Origin: an uncultured Lachnospiraceae bacterium
GTDB taxonomy: Bacteria; Bacillota; Clostridia; Lachnospirales; Lachnospiraceae
DNA length: 64,000 nt
Assembly (NCBI GenBank): GCA_947631955.1
Contig: CANRNJ010000001.1
Span: forward strand, 124,001 to 188,000
Direction of reading: 5' to 3'
Shown: in pieces, positions 9,479 to 20,164 of the stretch
Position numbering within the stretch: position 1 is the stretch's first letter
Layout of the letters: every line of letters begins with the position of its first letter
Notes under the pieces: model-generated
What the model was told of the DNA's origin: nothing
The model's database searches: none
What the model saw: the letters and a program-made list of their open reading frames with translations, nothing else
Translations under genes and position numbers: made by a program

Positions 9479-11734
9479 CTAATATGTATTCATCGGGTCA
9501 AAATCATATTGTACCGTAAAATTTTTGATCCCGTTTTCCTTTTCCCTGCAGAAAAGTTCCAAGATATCCTTCACTTCGATCAGTTTATCATAGTCTTTGT
9601 GTTTCACATAAAAAACATGCCTGTACTGATCGCTGATCCTGCTGATGGCCGCCTCCGCCGGTCCTATCACCTGATAGATACCGCCTTCTTTATCGTCCTG
9701 TTCTCTCTTTCTAAGGACCAGTTCCACCATCTGCCCGCAGATCTTTTTCCCCACCGCCTGCTCTCCCGACGTGATCAGTACGGCCATCATATGCGCCACC
9801 GGCGGATACTGCATAAATTCGCGGTAGGTGATCTCTTCCTCATAGAATCCCTGATAATCCTGAGCCGCCGCGTACACGATGCTGTAATGATCCGGCTGGT
9901 AGGTCTGGATCACCACCTCGCCCGGTTTTCCGCCCCGTCCTGCGCGGCCCGCCGCCTGCGTCAGCAGCTGAAAAGTCCTTTCGCCGGCCCGGTAATCATT
10001 CTGGTTTAAAGACAGGTCCGCCGCAAGGATCCCCACCAGTGTGACATTCGGGAAATCATGCCCTTTCACGATCATCTGCGTCCCCACCAGAATATCGGCC
10101 TTTTCGTCCGCAAAAGCCGCCAAGATCTTCTCATAGCTTTCTTTCTTCCGGGTGGTATCGCCGTCCATGCGCAGGACGCGCGCCGCCGGGAACTCCCTGT
10201 GGAGGGCTTCTTCGATCTGTTCGGTGCCCGCCCGGAACCCCATCAGATACCGGGAACCACATTCCGGACAGTCCGCACGGCGTACCTCCTCGTATCCGCA
10301 GTAGTGGCACACCAGCATGCCGTTGCGGTGCTCCGACAGCGAAACGTCACAGTGCGGACATTTCATGACATGGCCGCACGCTCTGCAGGAAACAAATCCC
10401 GCATAACCCCTTCTGTTCAGAAACAGCATCGTCTGCTCTCCCGCGTGCAATCTCTGCTCGATCAGATCATGCAGTTTCCGGCTGAACACGGAGCGGTTTC
10501 CCTGCTTTAATTCTTCCCTCAAATCCACTATATATACGCTCGGAAGCGTGCTGCTGCCGTGTCTTTCCGGCATTTCAAACAGTTGATAGGCACCGGTCTT
10601 CGCCCTGTAATACGCCTCCATGGAAGGGGTGGCGGATCCCATGACCACGCAGGCTCCGTGCATCGATGCGATGTGGACCGCCGTTTCTCTCGCGTGGTAC
10701 TTCGGCATGGATTCGCTCTTGTAACTGCCCTCATGCTCTTCGTCAATGATGATGATCCCCAGATTCGGAAACGGAGTAAAAAGCGCGGACCGCGGACCGA
10801 TGATCACATCCAGCTCCCCTGCCGCCGCACGTCTGATCTGATCGTATCTCTCTCCTTGGGAGAGCGAAGAATTGATCACCGACACTCGTTCTCCGAACCG
10901 TTTATAGAAACGGAGCAGCGTCTGATAAGTGAGGGCGATCTCCGGGATCAGCACGATCGCCTGCTTTCCCATCCGGATCATCTCTTCTATGATCCCCAGA
11001 TACACCTCCGTCTTGCCGCTTCCGGTCACTCCGTGTATCAGATACGTCCGGGGATTCCCGCTCCGGTAATCCCGGAGGACTTCTTCGACGATCTTTTTCT
11101 GGTCGTCGCCCAGACACACTCTCTTCTCTCCGCCCTCCACATGCTTCACCGGATTGCGGTATACGCTTTCCGTATCCACGCGGAGATATCCCTGTTTTTC
11201 CAGAGCCGTAAGCGTGGCGGGCGATATGTTGAGTTTCTGCCGGATCAGTTCGTAAGGAAGCACCTCTTCCTCCGTAAGGGCGCGCAGCACCCGCGCTTTT
11301 GCCGCCTGATGCTTCCGCTCACACTGATCGGCCGCCTCCGCAAGAGCCTCTGCGCCAAGACATGCCGTGACCTTTTTTTTCTCCAGATCTTTCAGCGTCC
11401 GTTTCACCGGAAGGACCGTTTTCAGAGCCGTGATCATGGTAGAGCCGTATTGCCGTTTCAGCCAATAGGCGATCTGTATCTGGCTGCTCTCGGCGGTGAT
11501 GCCTTTTTCGTCAACCGCGGTTATGAACTTGATCTTCTCCTCCGGATAATCGGCCCGGTCCGACAGATCCACGACATATCCCGCCTTCTCTTTGTTGCCG
11601 TTCCCGAAAGGCACACGCACGCGCACGCCCGGATATATGGCTTCCGATAATTCCTGCGGTATCTTATACTGAAAAGGTCTGTCAACTTTTTCATGCGAGA
11701 TATCCACGATAACATCCGCGTATCTTTCCGCCAT
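9479..11734 (-). CDS. priA: Primosomal protein N' (PriA helicase)
   Basis: GVTGSGKTEVYLGII, DEEHEGSYK, zinc-binding Cys clusters (CRACGHVMKCPHCD, CHYCGYEEVRRADCPECGS). Start set at MAERYADVIVDI. Confidence 0.96.
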   Translation of the reverse strand: MAERYADVIVDISHEKVDRPFQYKIPQELSEAIYPGVRVRVPFGNGNKEKAGYVVDLSDRADYPEEKIKFITAVDEKGITAESSQIQIAYWLKRQYGSTMITALKTVLPVKRTLKDLEKKKVTACLGAEALAEAADQCERKHQAAKARVLRALTEEEVLPYELIRQKLNISPATLTALEKQGYLRVDTESVYRNPVKHVEGGEKRVCLGDDQKKIVEEVLRDYRSGNPRTYLIHGVTGSGKTEVYLGIIEEMIRMGKQAIVLIPEIALTYQTLLRFYKRFGERVSVINSSLSQGERYDQIRRAAAGELDVIIGPRSALFTPFPNLGIIIIDEEHEGSYKSESMPKYHARETAVHIASMHGACVVMGSATPSMEAYYRAKTGAYQLFEMPERHGSSTLPSVYIVDLREELKQGNRSVFSRKLHDLIEQRLHAGEQTMLFLNRRGYAGFVSCRACGHVMKCPHCDVSLSEHRNGMLVCHYCGYEEVRRADCPECGSRYLMGFRAGTEQIEEALHREFPAARVLRMDGDTTRKKESYEKILAAFADEKADILVGTQMIVKGHDFPNVTLVGILAADLSLNQNDYRAGERTFQLLTQAAGRAGRGGKPGEVVIQTYQPDHYSIVYAAAQDYQGFYEEEITYREFMQYPPVAHMMAVLITSGEQAVGKKICGQMVELVLRKREQDDKEGGIYQVIGPAEAAISRISDQYRHVFYVKHKDYDKLIEVKDILELFCREKENGIKNFTVQYDFDPMNTY

Positions 11735-11741
11735 GCCGCCT

Positions 11742-13208
11742 TTACCTTCCTTCAAGTATCTCCTGTATCAGCACTCTTTCGTCCATAGGATATTTGACGC
11801 CGTTGATCTCCTGATAATCTTCATGTCCCTTACCGGCCAGCACAATGATGTCGCCGGGCTCTCCGTGCGCGATCGCATAGGCGATGGCTTCCTTCCGGTC
11901 ACAGATCTCAACGTATTTTCCGTCGGTCCTGCCGATCCCCTCTTTGATATCGTCTATGATGTCCTGCGGTTTCTCGGTCCGGGGATTGTCAGAGGTAATG
12001 ATCGTCAGATCCGCCATCTGACCGCTGACCTCTCCCATCTCATACCTTCTGGACCGGGCCCGGTTGCCCCCGCAGCCAAACAGGCAGACCAACCGGTGCG
12101 GTTTATACTCCCGCAGCGTGGACAGCAGGCTTTTTAACGCCATCGCATTGTGCGCATAATCGATCATCAGCGTGAAGTCGTCCGACACTTTGACAGGCTC
12201 CATCCTGCCCTTTACCTTGGCGGTGAGGAGGGCCGCCCGGATATCCTCCTCAGATATTCCGAAATGACGGCATATTGCGATTGCCGTCAACGCATTATAT
12301 ACGCTGAATTTGCCGGGAGTCGCAATCCTTACCGGAAAATTCATCTGTCCCCGGACCTCAAACGACATCCCCAGACTGCCGGCCTCCCGCAGAAAAGAGA
12401 TGCCGCAGGCGCGCAGATCGGCCTCCGTATCGATGCCGTACGTTTCCAGACTACAGGTGTGTCCTTCGGTGACTGCCTCCCAGTGCGCATCGTCATGATT
12501 GACGATCCCCACCCTGCACTGTCTGAACAACAGCCCTTTACAGTACAGATATTCGTCAAAATCTTTGTGTTCGCCCTTGCCGATATGGTCCGGCTCGATA
12601 TTTGTAAAGATCCCGAAATCAAAGACAAACCCCTGTGTCCTGTGCAGTTTGAGCCCCTGAGATGATACCTCCATCACCACGGTATCGCATCCGGCATCCG
12701 CCATCTGCCTGAAATATTTCTGGATCAGATAAGACTCCGGCGTCGTATGGTCCGCATGGATATGAGTGTCACCTATAATGATCTCTATCGTTCCGATCAG
12801 GCCCACTTTTCTTCCGGAATTCTCCAGAATGGATTTCACCAGATATGTCGTGGTCGTCTTGCCCTTCGTCCCGGTAATGCCTATGATCTTCATCTCTTTG
12901 GCCGGATGGCCGAAGAAAGCCGCGGACAAGAACGCCATGGCATAATGGGTATCTTTGACCCGGACGACCGTGGCATCCGTACCGGCAGGCAGTTCCACGT
13001 CTTTTTCCACGACGATCACACCGGCCCCGGCTTCCGCCGCATCGGCGGCAAATTCATGTCCGTCCACGACCGCGCCCGGTATACAGATAAACATGCAGTC
13101 CGGCACGACCCTTCGGGAATCGTATACGATGTCCGAAACTTCCCGTTCCAGTGTCCCCCGGACGCACTCATGATCGATGCCGTCTAACAATTTCAATAAT
13201 GCTGCCAT
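11742..13208 (-). CDS. murE: UDP-N-acetylmuramyl-tripeptide synthetase (MurE)
   Basis: ITGTKGKTTTTYLVKSIL, DYAHNAMALKSLLSTL, GCGGNRARSRRYEMG, TSDNPRTEKP. Confidence 0.93.
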   Translation of the reverse strand: MAALLKLLDGIDHECVRGTLEREVSDIVYDSRRVVPDCMFICIPGAVVDGHEFAADAAEAGAGVIVVEKDVELPAGTDATVVRVKDTHYAMAFLSAAFFGHPAKEMKIIGITGTKGKTTTTYLVKSILENSGRKVGLIGTIEIIIGDTHIHADHTTPESYLIQKYFRQMADAGCDTVVMEVSSQGLKLHRTQGFVFDFGIFTNIEPDHIGKGEHKDFDEYLYCKGLLFRQCRVGIVNHDDAHWEAVTEGHTCSLETYGIDTEADLRACGISFLREAGSLGMSFEVRGQMNFPVRIATPGKFSVYNALTAIAICRHFGISEEDIRAALLTAKVKGRMEPVKVSDDFTLMIDYAHNAMALKSLLSTLREYKPHRLVCLFGCGGNRARSRRYEMGEVSGQMADLTIITSDNPRTEKPQDIIDDIKEGIGRTDGKYVEICDRKEAIAYAIAHGEPGDIIVLAGKGHEDYQEINGVKYPMDERVLIQEILEGR

Positions 13209-13456
13209 TGCTGCCTCCCTGTTCTTTTCTCACTTACTTACCATAGCACGAAAACCGCCGTTTTTCAACTTGTGCAGCGGCCATCATCTTTTTTTTGGTT
13301 TTCTGAACATCATTTTATTTTTTCTTTCGCCTTCCTTAATTTACTTTAGAAATTTATAACAAAGTAAACACATTTTGTACACAAATAACCATTAAAGTAA
13401 AAAACAAGAATAGTTGAACAACTCACTATTCCCCCCCCCTCATAAGAATAATGCAG

Positions 13457-13481
13457 AAAAGTCTGGAGAACCCAGACTTTT
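13457..13481. terminator. Bidirectional terminator-like hairpin 3' of the fruK-like gene
   Basis: AAAAGTCTGG-AGAAC-CCAGACTTTT; T-tract on both strands. Confidence 0.75.
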
Positions 13482-13502
13482 TTGTATGTCTGACGGCAAT
13501 TC

Positions 13503-14444
13503 TTATGCGGGATCTATCTTCTCCACTATAATCTTATTCATCAGCTCTTCCGCTGTTTCCATGGGGATTTCGGCGCTCACCGCGGTGGTCACATTCGCCG
13601 CCGAAACAGCGCAGGCGCGCACGATAGCCTGTTCGCGCGTTTCTCCCGCCATGTGCGACATAGCGTAAGCCGCCACAACGCTGTCGCCGCATCCCACCGT
13701 GTTGACACACGGGACTTCTTCCGCGCGCGCGTACAGGACGCTGTCTTTTGAAACGCTCAGAAGTCCTTTATTTCCCATCGATACCACGACTTCGGCGATC
13801 CCCTCCTGACAGAACAGCTGCGCCGATTCTATGATCTGCGCCCGCGTCGTGAACCGCCTTCCCATAAGATATTCCAGTTCTCTCTGATTGGGCTTGATCA
13901 GATACGGTTTCGCGCGGATACCGGATTTCAGGCTCTCCCCGCTGGAATCCAGATAAGACGGCACGGAAGCGGCGGCCGCCCGGTCGATCAGTTCCGCGTA
14001 TATGTCCGCCTCGATCCCCTGCGCGGCGGAACCTGACAGGATCACAAGCCCACATTCTTCCAGCAGCCGGTCATACTGTCTTAGGAACTCCGCCCGCTCC
14101 TCAGCGCTGATCACCGGCCCCGGCTCCAGGATCTCCGTGACATAACCGTCGTCCGCCAGAATGTTCATATTGGTTCTGGTTTCTCCCGCTGTCTTCACGA
14201 AACGGCACTCCGCACCGCGCCGGAGCAGTTCTTCTTCTATATACCGTCCGTCATTGCCGCCCAGAAATCCGGTCGCCGCTGTGGGATACCCGTACTGCCT
14301 GAGTATCTTTGCCACGTTGACGCCCTTTCCACCGGCGATCTTCATGACCGTCCTCATTCTGTTGACATTTCCGGCCATCAAGCTCTGCGTCGTATAAGTC
14401 TTATCTACTGCCGGATTTAATGTCACAGTCAATATTTTCTTCAT
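13503..14444 (-). CDS. 1-phosphofructokinase-family (PfkB) sugar kinase
   Basis: MKKILTVTLNPAVDKTY, GGKGVNVAKILRQYG, NTVGCGDSVVAAYAM. Confidence 0.88.
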   Translation of the reverse strand: MKKILTVTLNPAVDKTYTTQSLMAGNVNRMRTVMKIAGGKGVNVAKILRQYGYPTAATGFLGGNDGRYIEEELLRRGAECRFVKTAGETRTNMNILADDGYVTEILEPGPVISAEERAEFLRQYDRLLEECGLVILSGSAAQGIEADIYAELIDRAAAASVPSYLDSSGESLKSGIRAKPYLIKPNQRELEYLMGRRFTTRAQIIESAQLFCQEGIAEVVVSMGNKGLLSVSKDSVLYARAEEVPCVNTVGCGDSVVAAYAMSHMAGETREQAIVRACAVSAANVTTAVSAEIPMETAEELMNKIIVEKIDPA

Positions 14445-14447
14445 GGC

Positions 14448-16229
14448 TTACATATCTCCCTTACAATAATCCTGCATGACCATCTGTATGCGCTCTCTGC
14501 CCCGGTAGACGTCCACTTCCGGATAATAGACCACGCTGATGCAGATATCGCAGCCGCCGCCCTGATACAGCGCGTCAAAGCTGTCCTGCCCAAACGTCTG
14601 CCGCAGAAAATCGTGCCATACTTCCATATTCCCGAAATAGATCATCTCAAATGTCCTGCCGCTGCCGTCTTTCACGGTATACTTTCCCACATTGCTGTTT
14701 TTACCGAGTATCCTTCCTCTTACCAGCCGGATATTTTTCTGTGCGAAGATCGGTTTCGGATTGCCGTTGCCGAAAGGTTCCAGAACCGAGAACTGTTTCA
14801 CCAGATCCGCCGTCACATAGGACATAGGCATGGGCACATCGATGTGTATCTTCTCCTCCAGATCCTCCGGCGCCAGTCCACAGTGTTCGTTCAGATAAGT
14901 GCGGAAAACGTCCACATTCTCCGCATCCATCGACACGCCAGCCGCCATCTTATGGCCGCCGTATTTCGTATATAATTCTTTGCACTCGCTCATCTTGTCA
15001 TACATGGAGTAGGCTTCTATGGACCGCCCCGATCCCTTGACGCCCTCCTCCGAGCGGGTGAGCACAAAGACCGGCTTATAATAGCGTTCCCGGATACGTC
15101 CGGCGATGATGCCCGCCAGACTTTCATGACAGTCCGGCAGGTAGACGACCAACACCTTATCGTCCTTAAGACCGGTTTCCTCGATCATGCGGATCGCCTG
15201 CTGCGTTCCCCGCAGGGTCATATCCTTCCTGCTGTCATTTAATTCCTTCAGCTCTCCGGCTATGGTCATCGCCTCGGCCTTGTCCTGAGTCATGAACATC
15301 CTCAGCGCTCTGGCCGCCGTATCCAGCCTTCCCGTGGCGTTAAGACACGGCCCCAGTACGAACCCGATATGATACGCCGAGAGCTGCTTCTCCTGTAATC
15401 CGTTGACGGCAAGAAGCGCCTGCATCCCGGCATTGCCCGACCGAAGGATCCTTGGCAGACCGTATCGGACTATGATGCGGTTCTCATCGACAAGTTCCAT
15501 CACGTCGCCTACCGTGGCAAACGCCGCAAACGCCAAAAGTTCGTCCAGAAGTCCGCAGCTTCCCTCCGTCGGCATTTTGTCAAACAAAACCTGTATCAGC
15601 TTGTAGGCGACTACGGCCCCGCAGATCCCGTCAAAAGGATACCCGCATGCTGCCTGTTTCGGGTCGATCACCGCATCCGCCGCGGGCAGACATTCCCGGC
15701 GCACACCGTCGCCGCCGATCTGGTAAGGCACTTCATGATGATCGGTCACTACCACGGTCATTCCGAGCGAAACGGCATGGTCGATCTGGGCGCCCGCCGC
15801 AATGCCGTTGTCGCACGTTACCACCGTATCCGCCCCCGCTTCATGCGCGTCGTCGATGATATGCTCGTTCAGCCCGTATCCGTCGTGGATGCGGTGCGGG
15901 ATCACCGCGTCGGCCAGTGCGCCGCAATGCCTGAGGCCCGTCAGGAGAATATATGTGGCGCATATTCCGTCTATGTCATAATCCCCTATGACACGGATCT
16001 TTTTTTTGTCCCGGATCTTACCGGCGATCAGCTCCGCCGCCTTCTCCGCATCTTTTAACAGATAAGGAGAGTGCATATCCGCAATCGAGCCGTGCAGAAA
16101 CGTTTCGATCTGGCTGACATCCACGATATCCCTGTTTCTGATTATCCTCGCAACCACCGGGTCGATATGAAATTTTTCCGCTATCGCCGCAAAATCCGCT
16201 CGTTTTGCATATACCGTCCACTTTGCCAT
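14448..16229 (-). CDS. recJ: Single-stranded-DNA-specific exonuclease RecJ
   Basis: DHH phosphoesterase motifs (GDYDIDGICATY, VTDHHEVP, GPCLNATGRLDTA). Confidence 0.95.
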   Translation of the reverse strand: MAKWTVYAKRADFAAIAEKFHIDPVVARIIRNRDIVDVSQIETFLHGSIADMHSPYLLKDAEKAAELIAGKIRDKKKIRVIGDYDIDGICATYILLTGLRHCGALADAVIPHRIHDGYGLNEHIIDDAHEAGADTVVTCDNGIAAGAQIDHAVSLGMTVVVTDHHEVPYQIGGDGVRRECLPAADAVIDPKQAACGYPFDGICGAVVAYKLIQVLFDKMPTEGSCGLLDELLAFAAFATVGDVMELVDENRIIVRYGLPRILRSGNAGMQALLAVNGLQEKQLSAYHIGFVLGPCLNATGRLDTAARALRMFMTQDKAEAMTIAGELKELNDSRKDMTLRGTQQAIRMIEETGLKDDKVLVVYLPDCHESLAGIIAGRIRERYYKPVFVLTRSEEGVKGSGRSIEAYSMYDKMSECKELYTKYGGHKMAAGVSMDAENVDVFRTYLNEHCGLAPEDLEEKIHIDVPMPMSYVTADLVKQFSVLEPFGNGNPKPIFAQKNIRLVRGRILGKNSNVGKYTVKDGSGRTFEMIYFGNMEVWHDFLRQTFGQDSFDALYQGGGCDICISVVYYPEVDVYRGRERIQMVMQDYCKGDM

Positions 16230-16261
16230 ATGCCGCTCCCGTATCCGCCTGTTCTGATGAT

Positions 16262-16292
16262 AAAGGCGTTCTGCGATAAACAGAACGCCTTT
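16262..16292. terminator. Hairpin between secDF and recJ
   Basis: Perfect 12-bp inverted repeat AAAGGCGTTCTG-CGATAAA-CAGAACGCCTTT. Confidence 0.65.
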
Positions 16293-16355
16293 GCAAGCAA
16301 TGATCCTGCCGCATCCGCAAAGGACGCGGCGCCTATACCGGAATATCCGTCGTTT

Positions 16356-18629
16356 TTATTTGGCGGCCTTCTTGACAAATTTTGTCCGGAACACATACCA
16401 CATTGCACCGGTAAGGCATATGGAAGAATAGGTTCCGCAAATGATGCCTGCAATCAGCGGAAGCGCAAATTCCCTGATCGAAGACACGCCGAACACCTCC
16501 AGCGCCGCCACCATAAAGAAAGTCGTCAGCGAAGTAAAGATACTCCGGGACAAAGTCTGGGTAATACTCTTATTTACCAGTTCTTCAAGCTTTCCGGAAT
16601 CTCTTCTGCTCCGCAGATTCTCACGGATACGGTCGAAGATAACGATCGTAGCGTTAATGGAATAACCTACTATGGTCAGCATACAGGCGATAAACGTATT
16701 GCCCACCGATATTCTGGCGACCGCATAGAAGGCAAGCACGACCAGCACATCGTGTATCAGCGCGATCACGGAACTTGCTCCGAACCGGATATCCTTGAAC
16801 CGGAACCAGATATACAGCAGCATAAGGATGGCCGATACTATGATCGCCTTGATCGCATCCGACTGCATCTCCGAACTGATCGTTGCGCTGATCGTTTCCG
16901 CCGTGATACTGCTCTTATCCACGCCGAAATTCTCCGCCATGGCGTCGGCAAACCGTTCCCGCTCTTCCACGTTCAGAGTCCTTGTCTTGATAATGATCTG
17001 ATTGCTTCCTGCCACCTTTGTGGACTGAACGTTGCTGTCGCCCGTGATATCCTCCACGACCGGAACGATCTGCTCGTCGATCTCCTCAATGCTCAGATCC
17101 TCGTTGAGCGTCATGGTCGTAGACGTACCGCCCACGAAATCAAGACTGTAGTTGAGCGGCATGCCTATCTGGGATCTGTTGATGCCCATCACGATAAATC
17201 CGGCCACGATGACCGCTGCCGACAGTCCGAAGAAGAAATATTTCTTCGACAGGAACGGAATGGTCTTATGCTCCTTGCCGACACCGTACGCCTTCTCGCT
17301 CTGAACTCCCAGCGCGAAGAACACGTTCATCAGGAATTTGGTCACAAACAGCGCCGTAAACATCGATAAGATGATACCCAGCATCAACGTGATGGAGAAT
17401 CCACGAATCGTGCCGCTGCCCATAAAGTAAAGCACTACCGCCGCAATAAAGGTCGTGATATTACCGTCCAGAATAGCGGACATGGCCTTGTTGAAACCGA
17501 TCTTCATAGAGGACTGTACCGTCTTGCCGGTGGCCAGTTCCTCACGGATGCGGGCAAAGATAATAACGTTGGCATCGACCGCCATACCGATGGAAAGAAT
17601 GATACCCGCAATACCGGGAAGCGTCAGAGTCGCCTCAAAGGCATACAGAAGAATGACCATCAGTTCCGAATACAGGCACAGCGCCAGCGACGCCGCCAGA
17701 CCGGAAATGTAATATACCGCGATCATGAAGACGACGACCAGTCCAAAACCTACCGCCGCCGCGATCAGGCTGGTATGGATCGCCGCGGAACCAAGCTGAG
17801 CGCCCACTACATTGGAGCGCAGTTCTTCCAATTCCAATTTCAGACCGCCGATACGGATCGTGGAAGCAAGCTGCTGCGCTTCCTCCGCGCCGCCCTGTCC
17901 CACCGTGATGATGGCGTTGCCGTCCGTGATCACGGCGTTGACGCTGGGTGCGCTGACAATGGCATCGTCATAATAGATCGCGATCGACTCGCCGTTTTTA
18001 TACGCCTTCTCGGTAGCTTCCGCAAAAGCCGCCGCGCCCGTATCGTTCAGCGTCAGCGTCACGACATTCTCCACGTTGCCCATCTGCTGATCCTGCTGCG
18101 CCCTCGCCTGTGCGTCCACCACTTCCGTACCCGTGATGATAACGGAGCCGTCGGCGATCAGTTCGTCGATCGTCTTGGTCAGCACATACTGTACGATCAG
18201 GTTCCCGTCGGCATCCATACCGTAGCTGCCTTCATAGTTGTTGTTCCCTTCACTGTCCGTCTGGGATATAAAATACAGACTTCCGGGTTTCCCCAGTTCT
18301 TCCAATATTGCGTTGGCGTCGGACACACCGGGGATCTCGATGTTGATACGGTCGGAACCCTCCTGATATACCTGTGCCTCCGTACTGTAATTCTGCACAC
18401 GCTGCTGCAGTTTATAGATCGTATCGTCCATATCCTCGGAACTGGGATTCTCATCGCCCACTACCTGATAGGTTATGCTGACACCACCGGCGAGATCCAG
18501 CCCCAGTTTAATCTTGGAAGCCGATCCGGACTGATCCGACCCGACGCCGAAGATCGCCGTATAACCCAGCAGCACGAGTATCAGAACATACACAATCAAC
18601 CCTATAACCGCTCTGCTTTTTTTCATCAC
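16356..18629 (-). CDS. secDF: Fused protein translocase SecDF
   Basis: 757 aa; SecD half (KLGLDLAGGVSITYQV) followed by SecF half (LDFVGGTSTTMTL, YSINATIVIFDRIREN). Confidence 0.95.
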   Translation of the reverse strand: MMKKSRAVIGLIVYVLILVLLGYTAIFGVGSDQSGSASKIKLGLDLAGGVSITYQVVGDENPSSEDMDDTIYKLQQRVQNYSTEAQVYQEGSDRINIEIPGVSDANAILEELGKPGSLYFISQTDSEGNNNYEGSYGMDADGNLIVQYVLTKTIDELIADGSVIITGTEVVDAQARAQQDQQMGNVENVVTLTLNDTGAAAFAEATEKAYKNGESIAIYYDDAIVSAPSVNAVITDGNAIITVGQGGAEEAQQLASTIRIGGLKLELEELRSNVVGAQLGSAAIHTSLIAAAVGFGLVVVFMIAVYYISGLAASLALCLYSELMVILLYAFEATLTLPGIAGIILSIGMAVDANVIIFARIREELATGKTVQSSMKIGFNKAMSAILDGNITTFIAAVVLYFMGSGTIRGFSITLMLGIILSMFTALFVTKFLMNVFFALGVQSEKAYGVGKEHKTIPFLSKKYFFFGLSAAVIVAGFIVMGINRSQIGMPLNYSLDFVGGTSTTMTLNEDLSIEEIDEQIVPVVEDITGDSNVQSTKVAGSNQIIIKTRTLNVEERERFADAMAENFGVDKSSITAETISATISSEMQSDAIKAIIVSAILMLLYIWFRFKDIRFGASSVIALIHDVLVVLAFYAVARISVGNTFIACMLTIVGYSINATIVIFDRIRENLRSRRDSGKLEELVNKSITQTLSRSIFTSLTTFFMVAALEVFGVSSIREFALPLIAGIICGTYSSICLTGAMWYVFRTKFVKKAAK

Positions 18630-20038
18630 ACTTTCTCCTTTTCCTCATCAGCCAAAGCCGCTTTTATCATGATCGCACATTCAACACGCTTTTTCTGCAA
18701 TTCACAGCCTATGTCGTAAGAGCCGTCTATACGGCCGCTGAAATTGTACGCGTTGGCGGCGCATCCGCCGCTGCAATAATATTTGGCGAAACAATCTCTG
18801 CACTTTTCTTTCGCATAGACATTGCACGCTTTAAATGCATCCCGGATATCCGTCCGGACGATCCCCTCGTCCACGCTGCCCATAAGGAACTGTTCCTGCC
18901 CGACGAACTGATGGCACGGGTAGAGATCGCCCCATGGGGTCACTGACAGATATTCGCTCCCCGATCCGCAGCCGGATAATCTCTTGGCCACGCACGGACC
19001 ACCTTCTAAATCTATCATAAAATGAAAAAAATTGAAACCTTTTCCTTCTTTTTTTCTTCGGATATATTCTGCGGCGAGTCTGTCATACTCGGCCAGCAGC
19101 GTGGGGACATCCTCTTCCCGGAGCGCATAATCTTCCTCAGGCTGCGCCACCACGGGCTCGACGGATATCTGTCGGAAGCCTTCATCCGCCAGATGCAGGA
19201 CGTCCTCGGAGAAATCGAGATTGTATCTCGTAAAGGTACCCCGGACATAATAGTTGGTCTGGTTCCGGCTCTGAGCCGCTTTCTTATATTTGGGAAGCAC
19301 TTCATCGTAACTTCCCTGACCACCCTTGTGCGGGCGCATCCTGTCATGAACCTCTTTCCTTCCGTCTATGCTGAGGACAAGGTTTGCCATTTCCCTGTTG
19401 GCAAATTCCAGAATGTCGTCATTCAAAAGGATGCCGTTCGTCGTCAGGGTAAACCGGAACTTCTTGTGGCAGGGCTCCTCCAGACTTCTTCCGTACGCCA
19501 CCAGTTCCTTCACCACATCCCAGTTCATGAGCGGTTCTCCGCCAAAGAAATCCACCTCCAGATTCACCCGGCTGCCCGAATTCTTCACAAGAAAATCCAG
19601 CGCCTTCTTTCCGACTTCCAGACTCATGACGGCTCTTTCACCGTGATATTCGCCCTCCGCAGCGAAACAATACCGGCAGGAAAGATTGCAGTCGTGCGCG
19701 ATATGAAGGCACAAAGCCTTCACTACCGTGGGCCTGTTCCTGAACCCGTCGATATACTTCTCATAAACATCCTCGCTGTACAGCGTCCCCGCATCCTTAA
19801 GCGCAAGGATCTCATCGACAGTTTCCGCCAGTTCCTCTGCTTCCGGTCCCTGTCCCGCCGGAGCCTGCATTTTTTCGGACACATACGCAAGGATCTCTTC
19901 TCTGGTTTCTATATGCTGTCTGAGTGCTTCCTCCACGATCGGTATCACGCGGTACGCCGTTTCGTCCACGACATGCACGCTGCCGCTCTCCACATCCAAT
20001 ACGATATGATATCCGTTATTTACATATTGATGTATCAT
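18626..20038 (-). CDS. scfB: Thioether-forming SCIFF peptide maturase (radical SAM, SPASM)
   Basis: HIAHDCNLSCRYCFAAEGEYHGERAVMS radical SAM CxxxCxxC, C-terminal SPASM cysteines (CRDCFAKYYCSGGCAANAYNF), adjacent to a SCIFF peptide gene. Confidence 0.95.
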   Translation of the reverse strand: MIHQYVNNGYHIVLDVESGSVHVVDETAYRVIPIVEEALRQHIETREEILAYVSEKMQAPAGQGPEAEELAETVDEILALKDAGTLYSEDVYEKYIDGFRNRPTVVKALCLHIAHDCNLSCRYCFAAEGEYHGERAVMSLEVGKKALDFLVKNSGSRVNLEVDFFGGEPLMNWDVVKELVAYGRSLEEPCHKKFRFTLTTNGILLNDDILEFANREMANLVLSIDGRKEVHDRMRPHKGGQGSYDEVLPKYKKAAQSRNQTNYYVRGTFTRYNLDFSEDVLHLADEGFRQISVEPVVAQPEEDYALREEDVPTLLAEYDRLAAEYIRRKKEGKGFNFFHFMIDLEGGPCVAKRLSGCGSGSEYLSVTPWGDLYPCHQFVGQEQFLMGSVDEGIVRTDIRDAFKACNVYAKEKCRDCFAKYYCSGGCAANAYNFSGRIDGSYDIGCELQKKRVECAIMIKAALADEEKEKV

Positions 20039-20108
20039 CTTTTTCTCCGTTTCGATCAGTCTATAGACGTTTCTGTCCCGTTCCTGCGATCAAGCAGATA
20101 AACGCATA

Positions 20109-20137
20109 ATAAGCAGCGATACGAGATCGCTGCTTAT
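20109..20137. terminator. Intercistronic hairpin between scfA and scfB
   Basis: Perfect 12-bp stem ATAAGCAGCGAT-ACGAG-ATCGCTGCTTAT; no strong U-tract. Confidence 0.7.
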
Positions 20138-20164
20138 ATTATCGTTTCAGCTGAAACAAAATCC

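Noticed and set aside
16356-18629. SecD-SecF single-polypeptide fusion as novel
   Set aside because: SecDF fusions are well known in Firmicutes; ordinary.
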